Counted from the stretch's first letter, positions 52,235 to 60,938 are shown. The stretch: 64,000 nt of DNA from CAYZQH01 sp050300015 (GCA_050300015.1 JBNKWZ010000021.1:310001-374000); one strand, 5' to 3'. Program-made: numbers and translations. Notes: a model not told the origin generated them from the letters alone.

Positions 52235-53278
52235 TTACTCTGCGCGAGGCTGCGACTGGGCAAAGAGCCACGGCCAAAGATCCGGGTTCAAAAACGACCG
52301 CTGCCAAAGTTTATGGCTGTGTTCGAAGTTTTGATATTCGGTGAACCATGCGCAACCGCCAGCATTGCTGATGGTATTCACCGCTTGTTTGGTGTCATCG
52401 CCCGGGTTGTTGTAATCCGTAGAGCTGATATGAGCCCAAACGGGCACCTTGCTTTGCGCCAACGCTTCAATTTGTTGAAGGCTCGGCGTGTGACCGGCCA
52501 TGGGCACGGCCGCTGCAATCAGATCTGGTCGCCGCAGGGCCACCTCCCAGGTGCCACCCCCGCCCATGGAAACGCCGGTGATGTAAACGCGGGCGGGGTC
52601 CACGGGGTAGGCCTCGATCATATGTTCTATCAGTTCGATCATTGCTGAGCCATTGGCGGAGGGTTGATCATTCATGTGAAAAAAGGCTCCACCGTTGGAA
52701 GACCATTCGTTGCTATAAAAGGGGCATACGTTCTCTAGACAATGGGGAAAGATAATAAAAGTCGGATATTTGGCTTTGTTTTCCGGTAGCAAAAGCCCAG
52801 TGCTAGAGGCGAGCATATAAGGGGCGCCGTCTTGAGTGATGTGGTAGTCGGCGCCTTCTCTTCCATACCCCCCATGCAGAGACACTAACAGCGGAAACAA
52901 TTGATCAGAATTATCCGCTTGTTCGGGAGCGTACATATGCCATGGCATAGAGGTGCGCGAGCCCTGAAAAACCGGCATTTCTTGAAGTTCATTCACGTAG
53001 GTTGCTTTTGGGATATCAAGGTCGTATTCCCCAGGTAATACAATGTCCTTTGAGGGGGGCGGTGCGTCAGGGCACTGAGTGCGCGCCACAATGGGTGGCA
53101 GGTTGGAGCCTGATGAGCTGCTGCTCGAGCTAGAAGAGCTAGAACTAGAGCTACTCGTGCTGGAACTACTGCTTGAATTTGAGCTGCTGGACGATGAGCT
53201 TGACGGATTATTGCCGCCACAACTTGTTAGGGCGCCTAGCATCATCAGTAGTGCGATTGTAAGGGGGAGGTTCTTCAT
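52235..53278 (-). CDS. Secreted lipoprotein esterase with poly-serine linker (PHB-depolymerase/CE1-like)
   Basis: Exported alpha/beta hydrolase of 347 residues. Seen: lipoprotein signal with lipobox LTSC (lipid Cys 20), then a nearly pure serine linker (residues about 26-58), and a catalytic domain with FPLLVSLHGGYGREGAD, nucleophile S237 in GVSMGGGG, candidate acid D288 and base H320 or H322. Poly-Ser linkers are typical of secreted polysaccharide enzymes in Saccharophagus, Teredinibacter and Cellvibrio. The fold resembles esterases of the PHB-depolymerase/feruloyl-esterase group, so a cell-wall ester is the likely substrate (inference). An AAGGA abuts the ATG unusually closely. Confidence 0.82.
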   Translation of the reverse strand: MKNLPLTIALLMMLGALTSCGGNNPSSSSSSSSNSSSSSSTSSSSSSSSSSSSSSSGSNLPPIVARTQCPDAPPPSKDIVLPGEYDLDIPKATYVNELQEMPVFQGSRTSMPWHMYAPEQADNSDQLFPLLVSLHGGYGREGADYHITQDGAPYMLASSTGLLLPENKAKYPTFIIFPHCLENVCPFYSNEWSSNGGAFFHMNDQPSANGSAMIELIEHMIEAYPVDPARVYITGVSMGGGGTWEVALRRPDLIAAAVPMAGHTPSLQQIEALAQSKVPVWAHISSTDYNNPGDDTKQAVNTISNAGGCAWFTEYQNFEHSHKLWQRSFLNPDLWPWLFAQSQPRAE

Positions 53279-53301
53279 TCCTTAATCCATTGGCTCAAAT
53301 T

Positions 53302-53315
53302 GATCGGCGCCGATC
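53302..53315. promoter_or_regulatory. Perfect 14-bp palindrome upstream of the esterase gene
   Basis: GATCGGCGCCGATC is its own reverse complement and sits 24 bp before the esterase ATG, where a repressor operator would be expected. No regulator gene is adjacent. LacI-type operators have this symmetry, but identity is unknown. Confidence 0.5.
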
Positions 53316-53848
53316 GCGGGAACAGCGGCCGGCGGTGTGTTGGCTGGTTGGTCATCCAGCACGTAAACCTGAGGAGGGGATACTACGGTATTGGGTATTT
53401 TTTACTGTGCAGATGGTCTCATTCACGCAAGTGTGAACTGGAAGGATATTTGTAATTGTATGATTTGTATAGGTTTTATGGGGCGGTTTATTCGAACTCT
53501 TCCCGGTCTTGGGCGCGAGAAGCAATAGGGCCTATTTGAGTTGAGTCGCGATGATGTGTGCTTTGTGTCCGGCGATGGTTGAATGGCTTGTAATCACTAG
53601 TATGCGGTTTTGGCGAACTTTAAATCGCCTCTGGAGTTTTCCCGGTGAGAATGAGGTTGGTGGCGGTTGGAGATGGCCTATATTGAAGGTGATCTACAAG
53701 GATGGCAGGCCTTCTAGGGATGGCTTTTAGCCGATGAAATTGCCGTGTAGGGGTGTTCACCTCTAGTAGATATGGTGCTGACGAACCCTAGGCATCATCA
53801 TCGGCCTGAATTATTGGGGGTGTAAACGTCTTATGCGCCGCCATCGGC
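53316..53848. other. Non-coding region upstream of the esterase gene
   Basis: About 530 bp with no supportable gene, RNA or repeat beyond the palindrome at its edge. It presumably holds the esterase promoter and the 3' flank of the small membrane protein gene. Confidence 0.5.
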
Positions 53849-54211
53849 TCAATGTGGTTGTTCGCTTTTGGTCGTATTTTCCCGCCGCCTGGCTAAAGCG
53901 CAGGCCACCCACAGTGCCGTTAAAGGAATCAGCAGTGGGAAGAGGTAAGGGTGTAATACCCCCATTATCACTAACCCACAAAATGCCAAGCCACCCAAAA
54001 ACAGTAACCCCCATCCAGAGGTAATCAAGTAGGTGATGAGGAGAGCGAAAATAACTGCTATGCCAATAAGGCCAAAGGTATTCACATCGCTCAGTAGTGC
54101 TTTGATGGGGGCGCCAATTTTATAGGTGTTAATGGATAGCGCCGGGGCCAAAATATACCAAGTCAACCCAAGAATCCCCATATAGATTAAAAAGCGTGCG
54201 GGCTTTTTCAA
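53849..54211 (-). CDS. Small hypothetical membrane protein
   Basis: Family not recognised. Seen: 120 residues with three to four hydrophobic helices (about residues 7-27, 45-65, 68-88 and 90-108), a PALSINTYKIG segment between the first two, and a basic, polar C terminus (ARRRENTTKSEQPH), consistent with an inner-membrane protein. The start is TTG, supported by a strong Shine-Dalgarno AGGAG six bases upstream. Flanked by non-coding DNA on both sides, so probably transcribed alone. Confidence 0.65.
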   Translation of the reverse strand: MKKPARFLIYMGILGLTWYILAPALSINTYKIGAPIKALLSDVNTFGLIGIAVIFALLITYLITSGWGLLFLGGLAFCGLVIMGVLHPYLFPLLIPLTALWVACALARRRENTTKSEQPH

Positions 54212-54491
54212 GGTCGTCTCCTAATGTGTCTTCGATATTCAGTTGCTGCAGGCTTGCATTTAAAATGCGGTTAGTTTTTATACCTATTGCGCAGCGATGG
54301 CATTTAACACGTTTTATTCTTAGTTTGAGTATTGCATGCAGTTTCCAATTTTGCGCAAAATTAAACGCCAAACTAAGCCTTTAAAAACCAGAATTTCTAG
54401 CGGCGGCGGATTTAATCATGATTACTTCAGCGAAGCAAGGCCTTCTCAGCGAATTTTGAGCATTAATATTAATCCGATAGAAATAATTGCC

Positions 54492-54537
54492 GGGTTAATA
54501 GATGGGGCTCGGATGCCCCATTATTGGCTGATAACCC
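54492..54537 (-). repeat. Nested stem-loop in intergenic DNA
   Basis: Inner stem ATGGGGC / GCCCCAT with a six-base loop (54502-54521) is perfect; an outer GGGTTA / TAACCC pair encloses it. No T-run follows on either strand. It could be a transcript-end structure or a small repeat element. Confidence 0.4.
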
Positions 54538-54598
54538 AATGAAAGCCCATAAAATACAAGAGGCTTTACACCTCAGCGCCAGACTTTTTAGGGTGTGT

Positions 54599-54627
54599 AA
54601 TAAAATCGATAGGAGCTCTATTTTATT
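54599..54627 (-). terminator. Possible terminator after the response regulator gene
   Basis: AATAAAAT and ATTTTATT form an AT-rich stem just after the minus-strand stop at 54634. Its low GC makes it a weak terminator at best. Confidence 0.3.
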
Positions 54628-54633
54628 GCCAGG

Positions 54634-55548
54634 TTAATAGCCTCTTTGTTTTTGCAATGCTGCGATGGCAATGGTGGCGGCGCTGGTTCTGTTTTCCACA
54701 CCGATCTTCCTAAACAGTTGTTCTAAATGTTTATTGATGGTCCGAGGGCTCAAATCTAGTATTTGTGCAATCTCTCTGTTGGTCTTACCTTTGGCCACCC
54801 AAAGTAAGACTTCAGCTTCCCTTTGAGTAATCGGAAAGGCTTCTCTTAGGTAACTAGGCTCGTCGGGTTGGTTTTCATTGATTACCCTTAGTAGAAATTC
54901 ATTGTGGGCTGCGTGCCCCACTAACATCATTTTTAATGGTGGTTGGTGATCGGTAATTTGCAGTACGCTCCCCTCGGCTTTGGCGTTTTTCAACCAGGCT
55001 TTGATGGGTTTGATAAACTGCTTTTCTGACCAAACATCTTCGCCCGAGGTCTCTATCAATTGGTGAACCTGAGGCGTAGCCCACAGCAGCTGTCCACTTC
55101 TATCAACGGCGCATATATTTTGCCCTGCCGAATCCAAAGCGGTTTGAGCGCTAAGCGCCATTCGTGCGTTGGCCAGGTGAACTTTAATACGCGCAACAAG
55201 TTCGATGGGGTTAATCGGTTTGGTAACATAATCTACGCTGCCCACTTCAAAGCCTTTTACGATACTTTCGGTATCGCTTAGCCCTGTCATGAAAATCACC
55301 GGTATGGCTTTGAGCTCAGGGTCTTTCTTTAATGCTGTACATGTCTCAAAGCCATCCATAGAAGGCATGATGGCGTCCAGTAAAATAATATCGGGTGTCA
55401 TGCGCCGGGCAATATTCAGCGCTTGTTTGCCTTCAAGTGCCACTAAGGTGGTCATGCCCGCATTATCGAGTGCTTCATTTAGCATTCCGAGTGTTTCTGG
55501 TGAATCATCCACCACCAGTACTACGTCTTGTAAAACGGTGGTCGTCAT
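54634..55548 (-). CDS. LuxR-family response regulator
   Basis: DNA-binding partner of the permease-kinase upstream. Seen: REC domain (about residues 8-125) with VVDDSPETL, phospho-acceptor LLDAIMPSMDG and lysine in TKPINP; a central PAS-like stretch (about 135-225, SAGQNICAVDRSGQLLWATP); then a C-terminal LuxR helix-turn-helix (about 240-300) with LTQREAEVLLWVAKGKTNREIAQILDLSPRTINKHLEQLFRKIGV. 304 residues. Its ATG overlaps the kinase stop by four bases. It is the natural candidate to bind the palindrome before urtA (inference). Confidence 0.9.
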   Translation of the reverse strand: MTTTVLQDVVLVVDDSPETLGMLNEALDNAGMTTLVALEGKQALNIARRMTPDIILLDAIMPSMDGFETCTALKKDPELKAIPVIFMTGLSDTESIVKGFEVGSVDYVTKPINPIELVARIKVHLANARMALSAQTALDSAGQNICAVDRSGQLLWATPQVHQLIETSGEDVWSEKQFIKPIKAWLKNAKAEGSVLQITDHQPPLKMMLVGHAAHNEFLLRVINENQPDEPSYLREAFPITQREAEVLLWVAKGKTNREIAQILDLSPRTINKHLEQLFRKIGVENRTSAATIAIAALQKQRGY

Positions 55549-58500
55549 GAAGATACCTTTAAAGCATGTGCTATGCGATCTAGCTCCACTTTAGCTATGT
55601 GCGTGCGAAGCTCGGCAATTAAGCCGGGGCTGGCACCGTTGCTTTTTTCAAGCCGATCGACAATATCCTTGAGTTTGCCAAGGGCTCCCACTTCAGCCCA
55701 GCCAATTAATTCATCAATCACTTCTTGCTCTGGATACACCCACTGCTCCACCCGTGTTTGAGCTGGAAGTGCCAGTGATAGAGGCTTCTTGTCCTCATAG
55801 TGCCAAATGACACCCAGGTATATGGCGAGTTTTTCCAATATTTTGTTCAACTTTATGGGTTTGACGATATAGTCGTTGTATTCCTGTGTGTCACCATCGC
55901 TGGCAGTATCTTCATTGGCATTGGCAGAGATCATAACAATGGGTTGGGAGATGCCCTGTTGCCTTAGGGCTTTTGCAAGCTCTGGTCCTTCCATGCCTGG
56001 CATACGCCTGTCGATCAAGAAAATGTCGGGGCAAAACGAGCGGGCCAATTTTAGGCAGGCGGGGCCATCTTGAGCTTCCACCACAATAAAGCCTAAAGGC
56101 GTTAAGAGATCATGAAGCAATCCTCTGTGAGCGGCGTCGTCATCAACGATCATCACGGATTTTCGTGCGCCTTCGTAGCCACATACTGTTTCGTGTGCAT
56201 CGGCGGCTCGTTTAGGTTGGCTAACGTGTGCCAACATAAGCCAGACGCTGAATGTTATGCCGCCTTCGGGATTGGCGGTTACAACCAGGTCGCCTCCCAT
56301 AATATCCACTAATAGTTTGGTAATGGTTAGCCCCAAACCCGTACCGCTCACCGGCGGTGCGCCAGGTAACCGAATACGCTCAAACGGTTTAAATATACGC
56401 TCCATCTCAGATTCTGGAATGCCGATTCCAGAATCTGTAATTTGGATTGTTGCTACTTGATTTCGGTAGCGAATGTTTAACTTGACGCTGCCACGCTGTG
56501 TAAATTTGACGGCATTGGATAAAAGATTGATCAAGATTTGGCGCAGACGTTTTTCGTCACCCTGCACAAAGTCGGGTAGTGGGGTTTGGCGTTGATAGAT
56601 AAAATCCAACCCTTTTTCCTGAGCTTGCAGCCGAAACATATCCACAAGTTGGTTCATCATAGGTTTAAGCGCGATGGTGTTGCGTTGAATTTCTAAGCGG
56701 CCCGCCTCAATTTTGGAGATATCCAGTAGGCCTTCAATAAGGTCGGCCAGGTGTTCGCCACTGCGTTTAATAACCTCAATTTGGTGCAAGGCTTGAGCGG
56801 GGAGGCGTGAGTCGCCTTCTAGCAATTGGGCGTAGCCCAATATCGAATTCAACGGGGTACGCAGCTCATGGCTAATACCGGTTAAGTATCGGCTTTTTGC
56901 ATTATTGGCGGCCTCAGCGGCTTCCTTGGCGGATTGAAGCATTTGATCAGTATTGCGGTGAGCCTCAATTTCTTCTAACAGTAAACGTGTTTGGTTTTGT
57001 GATTCTTCTTGGGCGACCAGTCGACTGTCGTGTGCCAAGACGAACAACCATGAGATGACCCCAGCAACAATCAGTAAAATGAAGAACACTTTCCAAAGCG
57101 TGCTTGCCAGTAGCGCGTCGGTGAAGGCGTCATCAAGAATCGAGTTGGAGTAAATCAGGGACAATAAAATACCAGTGACACCCGCCACAAAGATTAGTAA
57201 CACCAAGAAATTCATAAGACGAATATTGATGTAGTCTTTAAGCTTAAGGGGTAGCACATTTTGTAACAGCGTAGAGAGCTGCTCTAAAAAGTTGTTAACG
57301 GATTTGCAGGTGTCTCGACACCGAGAATCCAGTGAGCAGCACAAGGAGCAAATGGGGCCTTCGTAAGCTGGGCACAAAGCCATGTCTTGATGTTCATATT
57401 GGTTCTGACAAATGCTGCACTCGTTGGAAAGGCTTGATGCCAGTAGTGCGTGTCGTGCAATGTAGTAGCGTCCTTGGGTCGCCCATGCGATTAAGGGTGT
57501 TAAAACGAAGGCTGCCAGCATAGAAATGAAGTGCGCGAGCGCATGAGCGGCTTCGCCAAAGGCGCCCAGGTACGCGACAATGCCCATCAGGGAGGCTGAA
57601 ATCATTGAGCCTACACCTACGGGGTTAATGTCAAACAGATACGCACGCTTAAATTCAATGTAGTTGGGGCTTAGCTTCAAAGGTTTGTTGACGACCAAAT
57701 CCGCGACCAGTGTGGAAACCCATGCTACCGCCACAATGGCATATACGCTCAATGTTTTTTCAAAGGCATGGTAGACACCAAGCTCCATCAATAGCAGCGC
57801 AATGGCGACATTGAACACCAGCCAAATCACGCGTCCAGGATGAGAGTGAGTGAGCCGAGAAAAAAAATTCGACCAGGCTATCGAGCCTGCATAGGCATTG
57901 GTTACGTTGATCTTGAGTTGTGAAATCACCACAAATATACCTGCAAGCCAAAGTGCGGTATTCGGGTTTTGAGTCAGGTAAATGTAGGCCACGGTGTACA
58001 TGGATGTTGGATCTGAGGCGTCTGCCAGAGATTTGCCGTACTGTAGAGCGACAAAGGCCAAAAACGACCCTACAAACAATTTGATCGCGCCAATAATGAC
58101 CCACCCAGGGCCTGCAGCCAGTAGTGCTGCCCACCAGCGAGTGCTATTTTGGGGCGTTTTTTCGGGCAGAAAACGCAAGAAATCGACTTGCTCGCCTATC
58201 TGTGCGACGAGTGCAAAGAGGACAGAAGCTGCTGCACCAAAAAGGACAACGCTAATGCCGTTATTGTCATTTTGGTGCGTTCCCGTGTGTTGTGTCCAAC
58301 TGGAAACCAGTGAGATATCGTGGATCATAATGGCGGCGAGGGGCAGTATCTGCAGCACGATCCAAAGTGGCTGTGTCCACAGTTGAAAACGGCTGATAAA
58401 CGTTATGCCGTGGAAGACCATGGGGATGATCACCACAGAGCTGACCACGTAGCCCCAGGCCAATGGCAGCCCGGTCATGAGTTCCAATGCTTTGGCCATA

Positions 58501-58907
58501 ATGGCGGCTTCCAAAGCAAAGAAGATAAACGTAAAGGACGCGTATATTAAAGAAGTAGCGGTGGAGCCAATATAACCGAACCCTGCACCGCGGGTCAGCA
58601 GGTCGATGTCTACGCCATATTTTGCGGCATAGAAACAGATGGGTATGCCCGCAAGAAATATCAACACGCTCACTACCAAAATGGCCAGTGCGGCGTTGTC
58701 AAAACCATAGCTGAGGGTGATGGCACCACCAATGGCTTCGAGCGCAAGAAAGGATATGGCCCCCAGAGCCGTATTGGCCACTTTGGTTAGAGACCATTTG
58801 CGGGCGCCAACGGCGGTAAACCGCAACGCGTAGTCTTCAAGCGTTTGGTTGTTCACCCACTGGTTGTAATTACGCCTAAAGCGGAAAATAGTCTGTTTGG
58901 CAGCCAT
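55545..58907 (-). CDS. NCS1-permease-like hybrid sensor histidine kinase
   Basis: A transporter fused to a kinase, 1120 residues. Seen: N-terminal permease with about 12 TM helices (about residues 40-480) resembling cytosine/purine NCS1 permeases; an eight-cysteine cluster (residues 497-534, C-x2-C and CC pairs); two more TM helices (about 565-625); a coiled linker; HisKA with H680 in GISHELRTPLNSILG; HATPase with N box LLSNAVKFT and GTGLGLTITK; and a REC domain with phospho-acceptor D966. The tail lacks an HPt histidine motif. In such fusions the permease senses or imports the ligand that controls the kinase. Divergent urt genes suggest urea or a related nitrogen compound (inference). Confidence 0.88.
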   Translation of the reverse strand: MAAKQTIFRFRRNYNQWVNNQTLEDYALRFTAVGARKWSLTKVANTALGAISFLALEAIGGAITLSYGFDNAALAILVVSVLIFLAGIPICFYAAKYGVDIDLLTRGAGFGYIGSTATSLIYASFTFIFFALEAAIMAKALELMTGLPLAWGYVVSSVVIIPMVFHGITFISRFQLWTQPLWIVLQILPLAAIMIHDISLVSSWTQHTGTHQNDNNGISVVLFGAAASVLFALVAQIGEQVDFLRFLPEKTPQNSTRWWAALLAAGPGWVIIGAIKLFVGSFLAFVALQYGKSLADASDPTSMYTVAYIYLTQNPNTALWLAGIFVVISQLKINVTNAYAGSIAWSNFFSRLTHSHPGRVIWLVFNVAIALLLMELGVYHAFEKTLSVYAIVAVAWVSTLVADLVVNKPLKLSPNYIEFKRAYLFDINPVGVGSMISASLMGIVAYLGAFGEAAHALAHFISMLAAFVLTPLIAWATQGRYYIARHALLASSLSNECSICQNQYEHQDMALCPAYEGPICSLCCSLDSRCRDTCKSVNNFLEQLSTLLQNVLPLKLKDYINIRLMNFLVLLIFVAGVTGILLSLIYSNSILDDAFTDALLASTLWKVFFILLIVAGVISWLFVLAHDSRLVAQEESQNQTRLLLEEIEAHRNTDQMLQSAKEAAEAANNAKSRYLTGISHELRTPLNSILGYAQLLEGDSRLPAQALHQIEVIKRSGEHLADLIEGLLDISKIEAGRLEIQRNTIALKPMMNQLVDMFRLQAQEKGLDFIYQRQTPLPDFVQGDEKRLRQILINLLSNAVKFTQRGSVKLNIRYRNQVATIQITDSGIGIPESEMERIFKPFERIRLPGAPPVSGTGLGLTITKLLVDIMGGDLVVTANPEGGITFSVWLMLAHVSQPKRAADAHETVCGYEGARKSVMIVDDDAAHRGLLHDLLTPLGFIVVEAQDGPACLKLARSFCPDIFLIDRRMPGMEGPELAKALRQQGISQPIVMISANANEDTASDGDTQEYNDYIVKPIKLNKILEKLAIYLGVIWHYEDKKPLSLALPAQTRVEQWVYPEQEVIDELIGWAEVGALGKLKDIVDRLEKSNGASPGLIAELRTHIAKVELDRIAHALKVSS

Positions 58908-58952
58908 GGTTTACTACTGTGTGGCCTAAGTGGATGTAGAGTTAGGAATCAT

Positions 58953-58968
58953 TGCAAGGGTCCTGCCA
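58953..58968 (-). promoter_or_regulatory. RpoN (sigma-54) promoter of the permease-kinase operon
   Basis: On the minus strand the sequence reads TGGCAGGACCCTTGCA: GG and GC are 10 bp apart, and only the sixth base departs from TGGCACG-N4-TTGCA. A start about 12 bp downstream gives a leader of about 35 bases before the ATG at 58907. RpoN control fits nitrogen regulation through NtrC. Confidence 0.78.
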
Positions 58969-59430
58969 AAACGTCAGCTCGATTAATTGAATGCTCAAAG
59001 TTGTAGATTCTGTCATTCCGCTGCCGTTCAGTTGACGCTGCGCAATCGTTGGTAATACGCCTAAAGCTACTGTTTGAGCACCTTGGTGCAATCCCAGTGG
59101 GTCTTTCAATGTGCGGGCTAGTGGCTATCTGTCAAGCGATTCGTGCTCGATGAGTGTGTGAACGCTAGGGGGGCTTCCACAAGATTCTGCCGGTACTGCT
59201 TTAACACCGTCGCTGATGTGCCTTACTGTTGGTCCCTAAGTCGGCTACTCCTGTTTAACGCATCTTCAGGCAAAGCGTCTTCTGGTTCGGCAGTTTTTCC
59301 TTCTCAAAGATATCGTTTCTGTTTCATCGCAAACAAACGCATTTATTACAAAGGCCTTCACGAGCTCGTCTATTCGTCTATCCAGCAGCTTGGGCCCCGG
59401 CGCGCACGATCCTATTCGTTTTATGCAGAT

Positions 59431-59460
59431 CCTGCCATACGTCAAATGACGTATGGCAGG
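59431..59460. promoter_or_regulatory. Perfect 14+2+14 inverted repeat upstream of urtA
   Basis: CCTGCCATACGTCA, AA, then the exact reverse complement of the first arm. It ends 85 bp before the urtA ATG. No T-run follows, so it is unlikely to be a terminator. The best reading is a high-affinity operator for a dimeric regulator, such as the LuxR-type regulator encoded across the divergent region. Confidence 0.7.
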
Positions 59461-59545
59461 TGTCACATTACCGAATGGCACATTCAGCACCAAAGGCGAA
59501 CAATGTTGCAGACCGTTAGATCGTCCACATGAGCGAGGAGTACCC

Positions 59546-60817
59546 ATGAAATTAATTGAAAGTCTCACCTGTCACAGCCGTGATAGATTCTCAATGCTGA
59601 AACGCCGCAGTTTGGTAAAAGCGGGTGTGCTGGTTGCATTAACATCGGTGTCGGGTCTGAGTGCCTTGGCGCAGGCCGACAGTGCCAATACAACGGGTTT
59701 AGCTGTAACCGACACTGAAGTCACAGTCGGCATTCTACATTCATTAACAGGCACCATGGCCATCAGTGAAACGGGTGCGCAAGAGGCCGAGAAATTGGCC
59801 ATCAAGCAAATTAATGATATGGGCGGTATTTTAGGCCGAAAAATCAAAATCATCCAAGAAGATGGTGCTAGTGATTGGCCTACATTTGCAGAAAAATCAC
59901 GCAAATTATTGGTGAATGATAACGTAGCAGCTGTTTTTGGTTGTTGGACTTCCGCCTCTCGAAAAGCGGCATTGCCGGTCTTTGAAAAAGAAAATGGTCT
60001 GCTGTATTACCCCACATTTTACGAAGGGTTAGAGCAGTCCAAAAATGTTATCTACACCGGTCAAGAAGCCACTCAACAAATCATAGATGGTCTAAATTGG
60101 GTCGCAAAAGAGAAGGGGGCTAAAACCTTCTACTTGATTGGGTCAGATTACATTTGGCCTCGAACCTCCATGAAAATCGCGCGTAAGCACATTGAGAAGG
60201 TGTTGAAAGGCAAAGTGGTGGGTGAGGAATACAAACCCTTGGGCGATACGCAATTCGGCTCTGTCATCAACAAAATTCGATTGAAAAAACCTGACGTCAT
60301 TTATGCGGCAGTAGTTGGAGGCAGTAACGTTGCTTGGTTCAAACAGCTGAAAGCTGCAGGCATTACATCTAAAAAGCAAACATTGTTGACCATCTCTGTT
60401 ACCGAAGACGAAGTGCTAGGTATTGGTGGTGAAAACCTAGAAGGCTTTTACTCCATCATGAAGTACTTTCAAAGTCAGGATAACCCCAACAACAAAGCGT
60501 TTGTGAAGGCCTTTAAAGAAATGTGGGGCGACGACAGCGTGATTGGAGACGTAACTCAAGCTGCTTACTTAGGGCCCTGGTTGTGGAAGGCTGCAGTAGA
60601 AAAAGCAGGGTCTTTTGACGTGGATAAAGTTGTCGCGGCTTCAGAAGAAGGTGATATTGAGCTGACCACGGCACCTGAAGAATACGTGAAACTGCATCCT
60701 AATCATCATCTTTGGAGTAAGGCTCGCGTTGGCCGGTGGAATAAAGATGGACAAGCGACAGTTGTTTATACCTCTGAGCTAATCGAGCCAGATCCTTTCC
60801 CAGAAGGTTACCAATAA
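59546..60817 (+). CDS. urtA: Urea ABC transporter substrate-binding protein UrtA
   Basis: Periplasmic binding protein delivering urea to UrtBC. Seen: an N-terminal signal with a twin-arginine-like KRRSLVKAG before a hydrophobic stretch, then a branched-chain-amino-acid-type binding fold: VTVGILHSLTGTMAISETGAQEAEKLAIKQINDMGGILGRKIKIIQEDGASDWPTFAEKSRKLL, YLIGSDYIWPRTSMK and AYLGPWLWKAAVEKAG, all typical of UrtA. 423 residues. ATG 59546 has AGGAG six bases upstream; a longer frame from 59453 would run through the inverted repeat and is rejected. Confidence 0.95.
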   Translation: MKLIESLTCHSRDRFSMLKRRSLVKAGVLVALTSVSGLSALAQADSANTTGLAVTDTEVTVGILHSLTGTMAISETGAQEAEKLAIKQINDMGGILGRKIKIIQEDGASDWPTFAEKSRKLLVNDNVAAVFGCWTSASRKAALPVFEKENGLLYYPTFYEGLEQSKNVIYTGQEATQQIIDGLNWVAKEKGAKTFYLIGSDYIWPRTSMKIARKHIEKVLKGKVVGEEYKPLGDTQFGSVINKIRLKKPDVIYAAVVGGSNVAWFKQLKAAGITSKKQTLLTISVTEDEVLGIGGENLEGFYSIMKYFQSQDNPNNKAFVKAFKEMWGDDSVIGDVTQAAYLGPWLWKAAVEKAGSFDVDKVVAASEEGDIELTTAPEEYVKLHPNHHLWSKARVGRWNKDGQATVVYTSELIEPDPFPEGYQ

Positions 60818-60826
60818 ACACCAATT

Positions 60827-60849
60827 ATGCGGCGTGTTCATCGCCGCAT
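60827..60849 (+). repeat. Stem-loop between urtA and urtB
   Basis: ATGCGGCG, seven-base loop, CGCCGCAT: a perfect eight-pair stem nine bases after the urtA stop, followed ten bases later by TTATTTTTAG. It could act as a partial terminator or mRNA-protecting structure, raising binding-protein yield over the membrane subunits. Confidence 0.65.
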
Positions 60850-60938
60850 ATTCAGGATTATTTTTAGCGTGAGGGAGCATGGATGCTCCATTTTTAAAAA
60901 GCAAGATCGTGTTCACTCAGGTGTTTGGAGGTAAAGGC

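Larger units (their letters stand above)
54212..54633. other. Non-coding region with two stem-loops
   Basis: Between the response regulator gene and the small membrane protein gene, both on the minus strand. A 68-codon plus-strand frame (54336-54542) has no Shine-Dalgarno and no resemblance to any family. Two inverted repeats (listed separately) may end the kinase-regulator transcript. Confidence 0.5.
58908..59545. other. Divergent regulatory region, kinase operon / urtA
   Basis: 638 bp between divergent genes. It contains the RpoN promoter for the kinase operon (minus strand) and the long inverted repeat before urtA. No clear promoter for urtA itself could be picked; open frames crossing it have no family resemblance. 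Confidence 0.7.

Noticed and set aside
54336..54542. 68-codon plus-strand open frame
   Set aside because: No Shine-Dalgarno, no recognisable domain, and it crosses the nested stem-loop.
55545..55800. HPt domain at the end of the permease-kinase
   Set aside because: The tail is helical, but there is no H-x-x-K-G motif around a phosphorylatable histidine.
59453..59545. Upstream extension of urtA
   Set aside because: It starts inside the inverted repeat, and a strong AGGAG before the ATG at 59546 marks the real start.
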